From the NCBI RefSeq assembly GCF_000327385.1, contig NW_008708986.1, forward strand, positions 5,000,734 to 5,064,733: a stretch of 64,000 nucleotides of DNA. Direction: 5' to 3'. The position numbers and the translations under genes were made by a program. This stretch comes from Lottia gigantea (taxonomy: Eukaryota > Mollusca > Gastropoda > Lottiidae). Every line of letters begins with the position of its first letter. The stretch's first letter is position 1. The notes beneath the pieces were generated by a model, which was not told the DNA's origin, ran no database searches, and saw only the letters and a program-made list of their open reading frames with translations. Positions 10,901 to 23,377 of the stretch are shown here, in pieces.

Positions 10901-13900
10901 AATAAACAGCTTAGCAGGGGGATTAGGGAACATCGTTCATAATGTAATACCATGACACAGAAAGGGATTTCAAGTGCTTTTAATTCAATAATAATGCACT
11001 TTAAGGAATGTCTGAAGTATCAGCTGCATATTCCAATCTGACATACCAACAAAAGATTTATTCGTGACTATTTTTACGATAAGCTCGACATAGACATTTC
11101 CGTATTGAAATAATCATAAATATTTACAAGGCACGTTTAAAACTAGATTTATATTGGCGAGAATCCGGCTTACCAATCGAACATGTAAATTACATACAAG
11201 AATACCGAAGAGTGATTAATGTTAGTGACTTTCTTTTCATTTTATTTCCATTTTTATGCCAAATCAATAGAAAGTTAATCAATTATTTATTAATACAAGA
11301 TTCATTTCTTGTGTTTTTCAAGAAGATTGCTTGCTCGATGCTAATAACAATGATTCTAAACAACATACAGATGTTCCTGCAGTGAATATTGATATAACGT
11401 ATAATTAAAGCATATGTCATTTTTGTTGCAAACTTTGTTATAGTAATTTATGTACATTTTATATCGATTTGTAATTTTTTGTTAATACAATTATGTACAT
11501 ATATTAATGATTTTGTTGTGATTTTCGCCAAGGCCACATCTGATTGAAAAGATAATGATAGCCTAGAAGAAACACATCCGGATATGGTTAATGATTTACA
11601 AGTCTGACAACCCTGTGGGAAATGGGTGTGTTCATTTTTAAACTCATTAAGTGAGTTAATAAACTGTTTTTACCATCTGCCGTCTCTAATCGGATTGTTT
11701 TCTGCTTATGCAGGTTGGAATCCATAAAAACAAGATGCCTTCTTTAAGCTACTATCACTTTTATAGACTGTTTAAACAGCTATTCTCCAACCCTTTGCTG
11801 TGTCATCTGATCAAACAGGTACAGGAAAGTAGGAAGTAAAACTTCGTTTGGTACTTCATCAGCGAAACTAAATGGACTTTTACGTCTTTTTTACGCAGTT
11901 ACCAACAAAAAATATAAGGAGAAACATATCAGATTTCACGTATCCAATATATTGATGACATCAGCCATCTTATCACTTATCACTATCACAATTTATCGGA
12001 GGAATAATCAACAAAGTTATTGGAAAAATAATAAATGTAAGGTTTTTATTACGTCTTGTTATTAATCAAGTACGACCAGATTCCACTAAAACTAATCAGA
12101 ATATGACCAGATATATATCATATCACAAATTGGTAGCATTTGACAATTTAAATACTGGTACTGATGAGGTCAAATTGCTTGTTTTTGTTTAAAGACATGT
12201 TTGTTAGTGGGCTGGTGGTCTTTGGTAGGTATTATTAGCGAGATCGTTAAAAACATAATATAAATGTTATCATACTTATAATACCATTAGCGATACGAAA
12301 AAGTTCTGTTTTGTAAAAAAAGGACGCCAACTGCCACAGTCCTAGCAGAGTTTCCCTCATTGCACACCGCACGAAATGCCAGTTTAAGTAGCCAATCAGG
12401 AGCATATAAAAGGGACGTTAAAGCCTTTTTTCAATGCATTAACATACACGAATCAATTCAAATTAATGCAAATAAATGAATAAATGTGGTTCAAATGAGC
12501 TGTTGGTATTTTCAAACTTGTCAACGACCCCAAACGTTCGTGATCTGAATGTACAGAGAGGTCTTTTGCGAAAGAATAAAACTGTAAATCAAAATCTAAG
12601 CCAAGAAAAACAGAGCACATTGATTTGAATGTCAAATTCGACCAGAATGGCCTTTAAAGATCTTTTAACTATAGACTTTTTCTTCCTTGAAACAATCAGA
12701 TATTATCAGATTAAAATCCGTTTTGTTTCTCCTGGTAAGATAATTTAATTAAGCATTTGTATGATGTCGAAGAAACTTCCTCTCTGTGGAAATTCTTGCT
12801 TATTTCTTTATTACATTTTGGACAGAAAACAGTGGTATTTTGATGAATAATTGGAAATATGTCAATCTCCAGATTCAGGAAAGCGTTAATTTGATAACAA
12901 CCATATCTTGTCATTTTTTCCTGAACTTTAAAGATTGCTTAAAGCTTAAAGCCAAACAAATTTACACCATGATTACAGTAGTGTATACTGAACTGACGAA
13001 TTGCTTTTCTACGGCATGCTGTTGTCTACGATTTGTGTAAGATGCAGCTCAATTTTGGAAGTTCATTTGTGCATTACATTAGAGTATTCCTTACTCGTGA
13101 ACGTCGATATGTGTTGCTAAAATGGAATATCACCTTACCTCTGTAGGAACAAATTCGAATGCCTAATTGGTAATATACCTGATCAGGGATTGCTTATGTT
13201 GTTAGTTTAAACCATAGTCGTACTACTGTCAGCATTTAATATTCTGATTTCTTGATCATTCGATATACATTTTACATAACAGGGCTTTAAAGGTCAAGTT
13301 AAAGCAATGTAAATTCCAACGTTCCAACGACATGAATACAATTTCTATGAACTATTTCTGTCAAACTAATCTATAAACATGCACACAATATTTTACAAAA
13401 AAATAGACAGAGTATCAATATTTCATTGAAAAGCTGCAAAACTTGGCTTTTTTTCTCTCGAACTTCATCCAATAAAAATAGTTGCCAGGCTAATTATCTG
13501 TCTTTGATCTTTCACTATTCTATCAACACAGTGTAACTTCAATTGTTTTCTCGCATGTTATAAATTGATTATTTCGAACCTGGATGACACCTCGGAAGTT
13601 ACAATCACTGAGAGGCAAACCAGCCCAACAACGCTAATTTAATTAATTGAATTTGATCCTCAGATTAAAAAAAATTGGACTGAATTAATTTAATATTGGC
13701 CTAATGAAAATACGAAACTGTCAATGTCATGAACAGGAAAAACTGATTTTTTTGTCTGTGAAGACTCGTCAACTTTTTAAGCAAAATGCTTCTTTTTGCT
13801 TTAGTTCAAGAAGGGTTCATACTAATTGATTAGAGCGTAAATGTTTTGGATATAAAATCTTGACCAGGGCAACCAGTTTCGGAAAATGTGGATAACTTGG

Positions 13901-16900
13901 CAATATTGACTAATATATTCGTATGAACGAAGTACAAAAACTTACTGAAGAGCAGCGATAAATCAAATAGATCTTTCATGTCACGGCGGTTTTTATACAG
14001 AAATGTCTCGCATGCCATTGCAAATTTGACAATTTGATGTAACCTCATGGATAGATGAACATTTTGAATGGGAAATTCAAGTTATTGGATCTATTCCATG
14101 TTCTATACTGTCATAGATAGAGGTATATTTCCATAAATACATATACATTGCATTATGAATAAAGTGGCTTTACACACATTAGACTTCAGTATGACGTTCC
14201 GTAGTAGATAGTTTGTACGTTTATCGATCATCTGTAGTAGCAGCTCTTCAACTTTTTTATATAAATAATAGAAAGCATGCAAAGATTCAACCTTTAAAAT
14301 TATAACCAGCTGCGACTTAATTGTTTTTTGTGTAACCTTGATTGTTTCCTTTTAGCAATATTTTCTTTTTTTCATCAAACAGCCACATGAGACACTACAT
14401 TAGAACATTGGTTGAATAATTTGAAAGTGGTTGTAAGAAATATTTCTATTTTAAACTAGGAAGTAATTTATTTACCCAGATTTATAGCTTTAATAAATAA
14501 GTGACTTGACATTATACTTTCTGATCATTACATCCAATGAACTCAATATACACAGGATCAATGTCTTTGCAAAACTGAACTTTATTGCAAAGAATGAGTT
14601 TTAATTAAATGGTAAATGAGTCTTTTCGATCCACCAACACAAGAACAAGGCTTCAGACGACCTTCAACAAGTGGCTGACATAGCCCCAGCAGTCCAATCT
14701 TTGATGGTAGAAACTTAATGAATGGTGTAAATAGTTACATGAAGTCTGACCAGAAATCCCGAGAGTCTGAACAGCGATTATGAAACGAGACAAGTGGTCT
14801 AACAATATTCTGTCTGTGAGAACATCATTCAAAAAGATCCTCTCATAATTCGTCGTGGAGTTAATAAGACGTGAAATGACGGTGTTTGCTTATACACCGC
14901 GATCCCTTCGGAGTTTTGGACAATTCTGTCATGTAATAGGCAAAGTATGAATCAGGAAATTTATTGTCGCTGGTGCAATGTCTACATAATGATTCATGAC
15001 CTAAGTGTTTGTAAGCAAGTAAGCAATAATGCCCAATCCCCATGAAAGACCATTCAAAGCATAAATCACCATTCATATAAGCTGTATATTAGCAAGTGTC
15101 GCGTTTGATATTAAACGGTATATAATATACCACATCATCCATCATTTGGTTATTGCTACAAGAGTCTGAGTCTTGTTAAATAGAAGAATTCCACGTGGAC
15201 TCATACATCATCAGAAAATGGTCTTGGTTATGATTAACTTTTTATATATGTAATGGTTATAGGGTGCCGACTTACAGCTCGGATCGTTATTTAAAGAAAG
15301 TTTGATGATAATGTCAACAAGTCTAATGATTTGAAGATTGGATATCTTCGCTTTCTTCTCACTCGTGAATCGATTTCTATTTCGTTTATCACAAGACAAA
15401 AGTTTTTGAATCTTGGAATCAAATAAAGAAAGAAAACAGTTGCAAGAATGTAGTATCTTTGATAGACGAAAGGTTGTAACAGTGTTAATCTGTGGAGAAT
15501 GCATCAACTTTGATCTCTTTCTACCACAAAGACAAAACAAGATATAAAGGTATCAAACCCATTTTCAAGTTTGATAATTCGAATTGGAGAAAAGAATAAG
15601 TTAATTTGTAATATTAGATTAGAATTTAAGAGCTAAGAATAATGTGTTGCCTTAATCAAACATACAATGGATAACATCTGTGCGTTAAATAAAATAAAAA
15701 CTTTGATATAAAGAAAAAAAACTATGATGTAAATAATAAAAAGCATGCTATGTCGTTAAACGAAAACTCATTTATGTTTTACATTCGGTCGCATCTTAAT
15801 ATTAAACATTTAGTCAATCAGATATATGTACTCCATTTGGTTTCATAAATCATTTATTTTCTATTTGCAACATAAACAAATACATCGAATGCACATAATC
15901 AACTTTTGAGATAGTTTACACAGCCAGAAAATTCATTCCCATTCAAGTTCAGAACCGAGACGACAAAATGATACATCGATAAAAGAGCAACCTTTTATTT
16001 CCCTGATTATCGTAAACATTCATCATTTCATAGTCAAGAATCTGATAACCACAGTAGAAGTTAAGATGAGTAGACAAGATAGAAAGAATCAGTGATGTAT
16101 GCAGAATGAGGTAGAAAAAGATAAATGTAAACTGTTTATCTCTCAATTTTTACCGCCACGATAATCACTTAAGAACCTTTAAGGTGCTGTCCAATAGACT
16201 ATTATGATTTGGTAGAGATAATCAAATTCAGCTCAATATAATAATTCTGCATTTAAGGTAACTTCACCGTATATATCTTAAAATGAAGTGAATTTAAGTT
16301 TTTTGTCTTTTCAACATTGTTTAAATCACGAATTTTCATCAACATAGCAAGAAAAGACGTAATATTAACACCGAAATAGCAAGAAAAGATGAACATAAAC
16401 ACCGAAAGAGCAAATAAATACATAACATAATCACCCAAATGACACGAAAAGGCGTAGGCATAACGACTTCGATTCCTATGTACCCAAGTATTTTTGGAAA
16501 CAGATGCAATATATTTGTTACATTTAGAAACGCAGATTGGAAATTTTAAAGAGACGGTTTGAATATATGTAAATAGTTTTAATGATGAGAGCACATGATT
16601 TTGCGGAAGGGACAGGTACACGATTCTTGGGGGTTGATTTGAGTCTTGAATATATATATATAGTCTTCAAAGTACAAGAAATGTACGAAAATCACATAAT
16701 TCTTTCAAAAATATCTCAAACTAGGAATTTCTTTTCCTATTTCAATAGATGTCTTTTCTTTATATGTGTCTCAAAAATAGCTGACTCGTCTGTTTAACTT
16801 CTAAACGTGGATAATTCTTGATACACGTGGATTTAAAGACTCAAATTTCTACGGTGAGCTGTGGACACTATATTGATTGGCTAAGCTAAAAAAAAATCCC

Positions 16901-19900
16901 GTTTCTGAGACTAAGGTATGATTGTTCAAAAAATGGCACATCTGTCCCTTTATCTAATCATTTAATAACTCTTTAAGAATAATATAATATTGCACCCATT
17001 AACTCAAGGACCATTAGTAAAGCCTCACAGAGTAGTGGTCGATTGCTACTTCATGACTAAAGTTAGTGTAAATAACGTATTATATAATTCTACTTGTACG
17101 TCTCACTGCAGCCAAACATTTAGTAAATCCCAAATTTCCGTTAATGTAATAAAGAGCAGATGAATACAGACGAATGGGTATTGATTTATTGAAAGATCTT
17201 TTAGTTATCCCTTGGTCTCTAACACATATTCCATTTCAACGAGAGTTTCTATAGGAAATTTACCAGATTTGTTTTGTATTGTGGCCCTTGTCAAAAGATT
17301 GAGATGAAAGCTATGGAAATATAGGTAATTTTATTAGCTAGATATAATTGCTAGACGTGGCTTCGGATACAAATAATATGGACTATGATCAAATGGATAA
17401 TGAATTACCTTGCGGTATTAGATTGTAGACGTGTCTGGAAACTATGGAAGATTTAAGAAGACGAATGGTCGGCTACAACACAAGGTGTAGTGGTGGGAAT
17501 TTAGTTTAGGGATCAATTAGATAGTACAGCACTAATGACCAACCTACCTGATATAAATACACATGTACTGCAGTACAATACATACGATGAGTAAAATTCA
17601 AAGTGACTTACCTTTCTAAATGTGAAAAACTGCTGACCAGAAAAATGATCCATGGATTTATTTTTGAAGTATGAATCATCACCATCAGGTTTCTCACAAT
17701 TCTTTTCCTTGAAAAATTCGTCTAAGGTAGTTTTATCCGATGGTGCAACCATTTCATCTTTTGGTACACTATGCCACAACTGCTTCTCCACGTTTTTGTT
17801 TTCACCATGCTCTTGAACACATATGGTTTGTCCACGTCTACGTTGTAAGTCGGATCGTCGGACGTAGATGATCACGGCCACAATTATAATAGAAAGGATG
17901 ATTGTTACTCCAGTTACGACTCCGGCAATGATAATATATTGCAAGTCTCTTTCTCTTGCCATTTCTAATGCTGTTGAGTTTACAAAGTCTACGAGAACTG
18001 TAAGGTGTGCTTCGGACGCCTGTTGTGTTGTACCTTGATCTTGAACTGAAATGCTGAGATAATACTCTGTTGATTCATAAATCCGAATCCTCTTTGCAAG
18101 AACTATTTCGCCAGTTTTTGTTCCTATATGGAACATGTTCTGCTCGTTTCCTGAATTGATATAGAAGGATAATACAGCATTTTCTCCAGCATCACTATCT
18201 GATGCCACTACTCGAGATATCACAGTACCAGGCTCAATATCAGATCGTATTGTCACAGTATTGTTATTATCCGTAGGAAATACGATTACCGGACTATGGT
18301 CATTGGAATCACTGACATACACCGTCACAGTGGCAGTCGTATTCCGAGGTGGTGATCCTTTATCCTTAGCAATGATCTTAAATGTAAAGCGCTTTTGGGA
18401 TTCAAAATCTAGTTCTCGATCAGTTCGAATGACCCCATTAGAGAAAACAACAAATGGTAGACTATCGCCACTGACAATCATCGTATATTCAATGTCTGCA
18501 TTAAAATTAAAATCTGCATCCGTTGCATGCAGCATGCCAACCTCACCGCCAGCTCTTGTGTCTTCGCGAACTGAAAATATCAAAGCGGCTGGACTAAATT
18601 TGGGGCTATTGTCATTTTGGTCTATAATTCTCACGAGTACTTCCGCAGTTCCTGTCATAGGTGGAGTACCCTCGTCAATGGCTAAAACTGTGAAACTCAT
18701 TTCAGATATAGTTTCCCTATTAAACACGTCATTAGCAACAATCTCTCCTGTATTCGTGTTGATTTTGAACATGCCCTGATCATCCAGTTTGAGGCGATAG
18801 TGAACAATTGCATTCCTACCAAGATCGTCATCAACAGCAGAAACGCGGATTAGAGGTCGGTCTATAACATTATTTTCTTCAAGGGTTGTTTCATAGACTC
18901 TCTTTGTGAAAATCGGAGGGTTGTCATTCTCGTCCGTAAGTTTAATTCGAAATTTGGTTCTTGCCGAGAGTCTTGGGGTTCCGGAATCACGACACACAAC
19001 GGTAACTTTAAGTTCATCAACGAGTTCTCGATCTAAAGGCTTTTTCACTTGAACGATATACCCACGGCCTTCTAGCTTATGAACAGAAAAATACTCATGC
19101 AAGCAGGAACACAGAACATCTCCATTAGGACCCTGGTCTTTATCGTCAATATTTACATGGGCTACAACAGTACCTATCCGTGCACCTTCCGGCAGTAATA
19201 TCATGTCACCTACCACGTCTGATACCGGATTGACAGTTATGATGGGTGGATTATTTCCCACGTCTATAATCCTCAAAATCAGCTTTGCTTGACCAACTTG
19301 TGGCGGAGTACCTTGGTCAAAAGCTTCCACAATCGTCTCAAATTGTTTGCCTGATTGATATTGAAGTTCATTTTTCACGGTGATATCACCGCTTAAAGGA
19401 TTAAGTGCAAAGAGCTTTTCAATATCAGGGTTTTTAAGGGTGCTAAACCGATATGATACTTTACCATTACTGTCACTATCGCGGTCGATGGCGTGTATTT
19501 TAGCAATTACTGAATAAATTGGGGTGTTCTCTGTCACTGATACGTCATAGATTTCTTCTGTAAATTCTGGCGAGTTATCATTTTCATCAGTAATATTAAC
19601 ATTGACAGTCACATTTCCAGATAAGGGAGGTCGACCGCCATCTTTGGCCACGATAAAAAACCGATAATAATGTTTCTTCTCGCGATCAATGACATTTTTT
19701 ACCACGATTCTCAGATCAGAAGTTCCATCCAATTTCTTGTCAACTTTCAAATCAAATAAATTAGCACTTGAAACCATTTCATATAATTGAACAGAATTGT
19801 TCTGACCCCTGTCTAAATCTGTGGCTCCGTTTATTCGATATGTCGATCCGGGATTCACATTTTCTGGGATAAAAACGGTGATTTCTAATTCTGGGAATTT

Positions 19901-20317
19901 AGGAGGGTTATCGTTTAAATCATCGATGATAATTTTCACAGTAACGATCTCAAAAAATGACGTCACTAACGAACTGATTTTTATGTCGAAAGTAATGACA
20001 CATTCCGATGTAAATTCGCAGACTTTTTCTCTATCAATCTTCTCAACAGTGGACACGTCACTATTTTCTGGGTTGATATTGAAAAGTGAAGCAATACTAT
20101 CGTCATTAGGATTCAGAAAACTATATCGAAGACTGTTAAATTCTGATTTTGAAAGGCCTCTGGCGATGTTAATTTTACTGGCAATATTGCCCACGATAGT
20201 TTCCGGAGGCTCAGACTCGACAAGATGAAATGAAGCTTCCATTTGTTCGGCCATCACCAAACCAGAGAAAGTTAATGTTGACAAAAGAATCTTTAATAAT
20301 GTTGAATGTCTCTCCAT
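4435..20317 (-). CDS. delta-1-type protocadherin, three-exon gene (1132 aa)
   Basis: Spliced CDS from exons 17612-20317, 7625-7769 and 4435-4982 (2706+145+548 = 3399 nt, 1132 codons plus stop). A single-pass adhesion receptor of the cell surface, expected to mediate calcium-dependent homophilic contact. Seen directly: ATG and hydrophobic signal peptide (about residues 1-23), seven cadherin repeats (about 24-780), a membrane helix (about 794-819) followed by RRSDLQRRR, and a tail of about 310 residues. Repeat linkers carry DLNDNPP (133), DENDNSP (244), DVGNNPP (352), DENDNPP (462), DQNDNSP (566) and DSNDHSP (670). The first repeat has C100-X5-C106, the disulfide loop typical of protocadherins. 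The tail has a duplicated SGRGGS motif and KRVTF (1041-1045), matching the delta-1 CM3 motif known in vertebrates to bind PP1. Intron phases (0, then 1) match at both junctions. The orthology label is inference; family membership is near certain. Confidence 0.95.
5674..5753. repeat. 27-bp tandem repeat, three near-perfect copies
   Basis: The unit starts ATGTAAACGTATTACAAATT and ends AGAATGC; copies begin at 5674, 5701 and 5728. They are nearly identical, so the array is recent. It lies in protocadherin intron 2. Confidence 0.9.
6800..6930. promoter_or_regulatory. candidate intronic enhancer (protocadherin intron 2)
   Basis: A GC-richer block with closely packed factor-like sites: GCTAATCCC (Otx/Pitx type), ACATTGT (Sox type), GTTTATTTGC (Fox type), CTGTCTG, GGTTAAC. 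Inference from site density only. Confidence 0.25.
7625..7769 (-). CDS. protocadherin exon 2: short cytoplasmic exon with tandem SGRGGS motif
   Basis: Encodes residues 903-950 plus one base. It follows a strong acceptor (pyrimidine tract ending TTTTTAG at 7770) and ends at TCGG|GTATGG. It is exactly 145 nt: phase 0 in, phase 1 out. That is the shift needed to join exon 1 (phase 0) to exon 3, which opens with the two bases AA (split codon GAA). The residues include ETNSGDSGRGGSDSGRGGS followed by EEDI, so DSGRGGS occurs twice back to back. It resembles the Ser/Gly/acidic conserved motif in delta-protocadherin tails (for example DSGKGDSD in vertebrate members); which CM number it corresponds to is uncertain. 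The exon is too short for simple ORF detection, and the visible ORF at this place lies on the opposite strand. Confidence 0.92.
9536..9605 (+). other. 70-nt hairpin with 12-bp perfect stem core
   Basis: AATGTTTTCTTA (9550-9561) pairs perfectly with TAAGAAAACATT (9585-9596). After a bulge the stem continues with CACC/GGTG and ATAA/TTAT. The loop is 23 nt. The size is near that of a microRNA precursor, but the bulge and large loop are not ideal. It lies in protocadherin intron 1, and either strand could be the transcript. Confidence 0.25.
10609..10803. repeat. composite inverted repeat, order A-B-A'-B'
   Basis: Arm A (10609-10672, GCCAAATTAACAGAC to AACTTAGTTACATTGA) is inverted as A' (10714-10777) with only a few differences over about 62 bp. 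Block B (10673-10696, GTTAGAAGCTGTTTAAAGCATT) is inverted as B' (10782-10803). The order is A, B, spacer, A', B', so the right half is a circularly permuted inverse of the left half. It lies in protocadherin intron 1 and has no coding capacity. Confidence 0.75.
12391..12473 (+). promoter_or_regulatory. promoter-like block (CCAAT, TATAAAAGG, octamer) inside protocadherin intron 1
   Basis: GCCAATCAGG (12391-12400) is followed by TATAAAAGG (12405-12413), an excellent TATA box, on the strand opposite to the host gene. The POU octamer ATGCAAAT lies downstream at 12466-12473. The DNA upstream (12325-12390) is GC-richer than its surroundings. No convincing plus-strand coding sequence follows, so this may drive a non-coding transcript or be chance. 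Confidence 0.3.
13470..13710. promoter_or_regulatory. candidate intronic enhancer (protocadherin intron 1)
   Basis: Dense homeobox-like (GCTAATTATCTG, AATTTAATTAATTG), TCF/LEF-like (CTTTGATC) and Sox-like (CAATTGTTTTC) strings, with little low-complexity sequence. Inference only. Confidence 0.2.
16335..16410. repeat. short imperfect duplication, about 35-bp unit
   Basis: AGCAAGAAAAGA occurs twice, each time followed by a stretch ending ACACCGAAA and then an A-rich AGCAA. About two copies lie within protocadherin intron 1. The 122-residue minus-strand reading across it is low-complexity noise. Confidence 0.5.
17185..17190 (-). terminator. candidate poly(A) signal for a short protocadherin isoform
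   Basis: AATAAA on the minus strand, about 325 bp downstream of the stop reached when exon 1 is read through its donor. It would allow a membrane-anchored isoform lacking the SGRGGS and KRVTF tail. In AT-rich DNA this hexamer is common by chance. Confidence 0.25.
17612..20317 (-). CDS. protocadherin exon 1: signal peptide, EC1-EC7, TM, proximal tail
   Basis: Encodes residues 1-902. The start is the ATG at 20317-20315, immediately followed by a signal-peptide-like stretch (LLKILLSTLTFSGLVMA). The exon ends at AAG|GTAAGT (donor at 17611-17610), an ideal donor at phase 0, after the residues FFTFRK. Putting the whole ectodomain and membrane helix in one large exon is usual for protocadherins. 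EC3 has DVGNNPP and EC6 has DSNDHSP instead of DXNDNXP, so calcium binding at those linkers may be altered. EC7 ends without the motif (VDFVNST), as expected next to the membrane. If the donor is not used, the frame continues for 32 residues to a stop at 17513-17515. Confidence 0.96.
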
Positions 20318-20539
20318 TTTGAAAATTAGTTCCTGTTACTTTACACTTGTGTTTCTTCACGCCGTCTAAAATCAATCACACTTTATTCAATCCAATCCAT
20401 TTCAGAGACAAAAAAATCTGAAAAGACAAAAAATATTTCATTACAAATTAAAGAATTATCGAGAAGCAAGAATGAGAAATGCCATTTTTAACAAGGTTAG
20501 TGGAAGACTGATAACGCCTAGCTCAATATTTCATTGGTA

Positions 20540-20570
20540 ATTTATAGCTTCCACCTTGTTAGGTCATTGG
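20540..20570 (-). promoter_or_regulatory. candidate core promoter of the protocadherin
   Basis: On the minus strand a CCAAT box (20566-20570) is followed about 20 bp later by TATAAAT (20546-20540), about 225 bp upstream of the ATG. A start near 20510 would give a leader of about 200 nt. However, the leader also contains acceptor-like strings (TTTTGTCTTTTCAG near 20416 and TGATTTTAG near 20370). The true first exon could therefore lie further upstream, with only the last part of the 5' UTR here. Inference only. Confidence 0.28.
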
Positions 20571-23377
20571 TTAGGTTAACACCTAAACACGATTTAAATA
20601 GTACATTTAGAAAGTCAATAGAAAAAGATGTCGGTTTTTGATATTAATAACTATTAGTATAACTCTTAGACAACACCACAAAATTCCGATATACATAGTG
20701 GTAGAGGAAATGAAATGAAAGTCATATATTCTGCTCCCTATTTAACTGTATTAAAGAAACGCAATGTATAACAGAGATTTCCCGAAATTCTAACCTGGTT
20801 ATGAGTTTTTGCCCGAAATACTTCCTGTGAGGGGGGTGGGCTCAGCCACTGTTTCAATTTTCAACTGTTGGGGGACCATATACCTGCACAGCACGTTGCT
20901 CAAGAGGCCACTGTGTAACAGTTTAAGTAGTCTGGTAAGATGCTAAGCAGTTATTAGAGTAACATTAACAACAAAGAATTTCCAATCTGATGTCATCCAA
21001 TTTAGGAAAACTAATCCTCATTTAGTTAATGAAAATAAAAACTGAAAGAAAATTATGTTGTATAATAAAAGCTGCTTATAAAATAACAATAGTACTCTTA
21101 CTTTGAAGGGTTTTAGATATTTCCAACATTCTTGAAACGTAAAGTAATTAGAATTTTACATTATGAACTGATGAGATATGATCAAAACACCCACAAATAA
21201 ACCAAAAACTATCTACTTACATAAATAAGACTAAAAGAGAATGAAGACTTTTGAATCAAGCGAAACTTGCCATTTTTAGCCCTACCTAAGAACATCCAAG
21301 CATCCAAAATAAATCACAGAAGTATATCTTTGAACTTTTTAACCCAACGTTCAAACTGTCCAGCACACTTATTGAAGATACAGAAGATCTAACTGACAAA
21401 CAAAAAGCAAATCATCAGAATGCCCTTTCGATACCTGACACCAAAAAGCTCCATCTAAATCCAATGTGGTCTATTTTGAGGCTTGATATGATTAGTAGTA
21501 ACGATTTTTCTAGAGCTTGGAACAGGCTAGCTACACATTTATCATATTTATTGTAAGTCTATAGAAAACTAGGATATATACCATCTGATGGCTCATTGAT
21601 TGTATTCTAAAAACGTACAGTCTTAGGTTTTCCTTCACTTGTATAACACCTGATACGCCCTCAAAATTAGCATGGAATTAAGGAAATAAAAAGGTATTTG
21701 AGAACACAAACGCTGTATGCTATATCAAAAGAAAGACATTCTAAGTGTCGGTTCTCGCTAATCTCTTAAACCGAATGCATGTTACTTACCAATAGTTTGT
21801 AGCTACCAGACCCTCTGAAATGCTTAACTGAAGACGATTCGCCGATGCTTAACGATATGTTTGGTTTGATCTATCACAAACCTTCAAGAGAATTCGCTTG
21901 CTTATCAATTATTTCTCAACTCTTGTCACCCTATCACTACATCAAGGCTGCTACTCAACCATGGGCGACACTGGTTTTATTCAAAAATGTATCCAATTGA
22001 TTGCGCACAAAGATAGAATCAACAGAATATTCCTTATGAGACGGTAAGGTGAAATCCCAAGATAGTTGTTAAAGACCCTCTTTTACCCATTTACGAATTG
22101 GAAGACACCTGTAACTGCTTCTTTTACGATACGACGTTTGTGGACGTTACCCATGTAAGTAAACTAGGTAAGAACGCAAATAGAATAGCAAGTATTGTAT
22201 TCAGAATGAACGTATGCCTACATTACCCAATAGACTTGTTTAAGTTTAGATCACACACCCTAATAGTTAATTACACCTCTAAATAGACGAGAAAAAATCC
22301 AATTCTCTAGGGCCTAATTTAAATGCCATTTCACAATAAATTTAGGATTCTTTGATACAATGACTTAAGACAAGTCTTGAGATGGGCTAATTTCAAAGGA
22401 CAAATAAGACGTGTTTGTTGTGTAATCACAAGGGATTGTCAATGTCTACATATTGTGTTTACTTATCAATTTCCCGTCATTGTCGTCAATTGTTATCATT
22501 TCATCTTCTCCCTATGGACTTGCTAATTGTGTAACTTCCATCACTATTCTAGTCTTAAGATATAACTAATGAATCTCTACTAGATACAAATATACATGTA
22601 CTTTTATGCCTTTGTAAATAAAACATTGTTCAATGAGTTAGAAATTTCAAAGTTGATGCTTCAAACAACTGATTAGCTTACTCGCTGCCACATTACTTTC
22701 TTACTCTAGCAGGGCGTGTCGTAAAATGTAATGAATCGAGAGCGTATAAAATAGATCTCGAGTGACGCATTATCAGTTGCATATTCCCGATTTGATCTAA
22801 ACAGAACACCTTGCATTCATAAGCAACAAGAACAAAACTTGAAGTTACAAAACTACAAATTCCGAATCCTACAATGGAATTTGCAGTATAACATTCATGT
22901 ATTGAGTTTGAAAATTGAGTTACAAGCAGGGTCACAATTTAGTATCAGTTGTACCAGGAGTGAACATTTACTCTATTTCTTTAACAAAACTTTCCTAGGT
23001 TTATTTTAGTGGTGATATGGTCGACATCAAGACTGAATCTGAAATCCACAGTTCTTTGACTCAAGTAAAGCATTACCAAATGACAATAAATGTGTTTTTG
23101 CATTTTTTAAAATCCTGTCTGGGATTTCTTTCGCTTTAATACGTTCTTAATTATTCCCTGTCGTTTTAAGTCTATCTTTTTTTCCGGGAAACTATTTATT
23201 TGAACAGATTTAAGCGTTTTTCAATACCAAATTATTCCAATTCGTTCGCCTGAGACAATTCTAAATTACTGGTTAACTACTGATTTTACATTTTATATTG
23301 TAGTCACACTATGCGAAAATGATATTACGGAATTATCATACAAGGAGAGAAAAGGGCAAGAATCCGGCATATCAGTT

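Larger units (their letters stand above)
7770..17611 (-). other. protocadherin intron 1 (9842 bp)
   Basis: From the GTAAGT donor at 17611 to the TTTTTAG acceptor at 7770. Holds the hairpin at 9536, the A-B-A'-B' repeat at 10609, the TATA/CCAAT block at 12391, a candidate enhancer at 13470-13710 and a possible alternative poly(A) signal at 17185. Small readings on either strand (for example 9180-9389 plus, 10241-10528 minus) show no family features. Confidence 0.85.

Noticed and set aside
16253-16621. 122-residue minus-strand reading
   Set aside because: Crosses a small tandem duplication and is low in complexity.
18261-18779. 172-residue plus-strand reading
   Set aside because: Antisense to cadherin repeats EC5-EC6 of the protocadherin exon; the frame is a by-product of the coding strand.
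19821-20228. 135-residue plus-strand reading
   Set aside because: Antisense to the EC1 region of the protocadherin exon.
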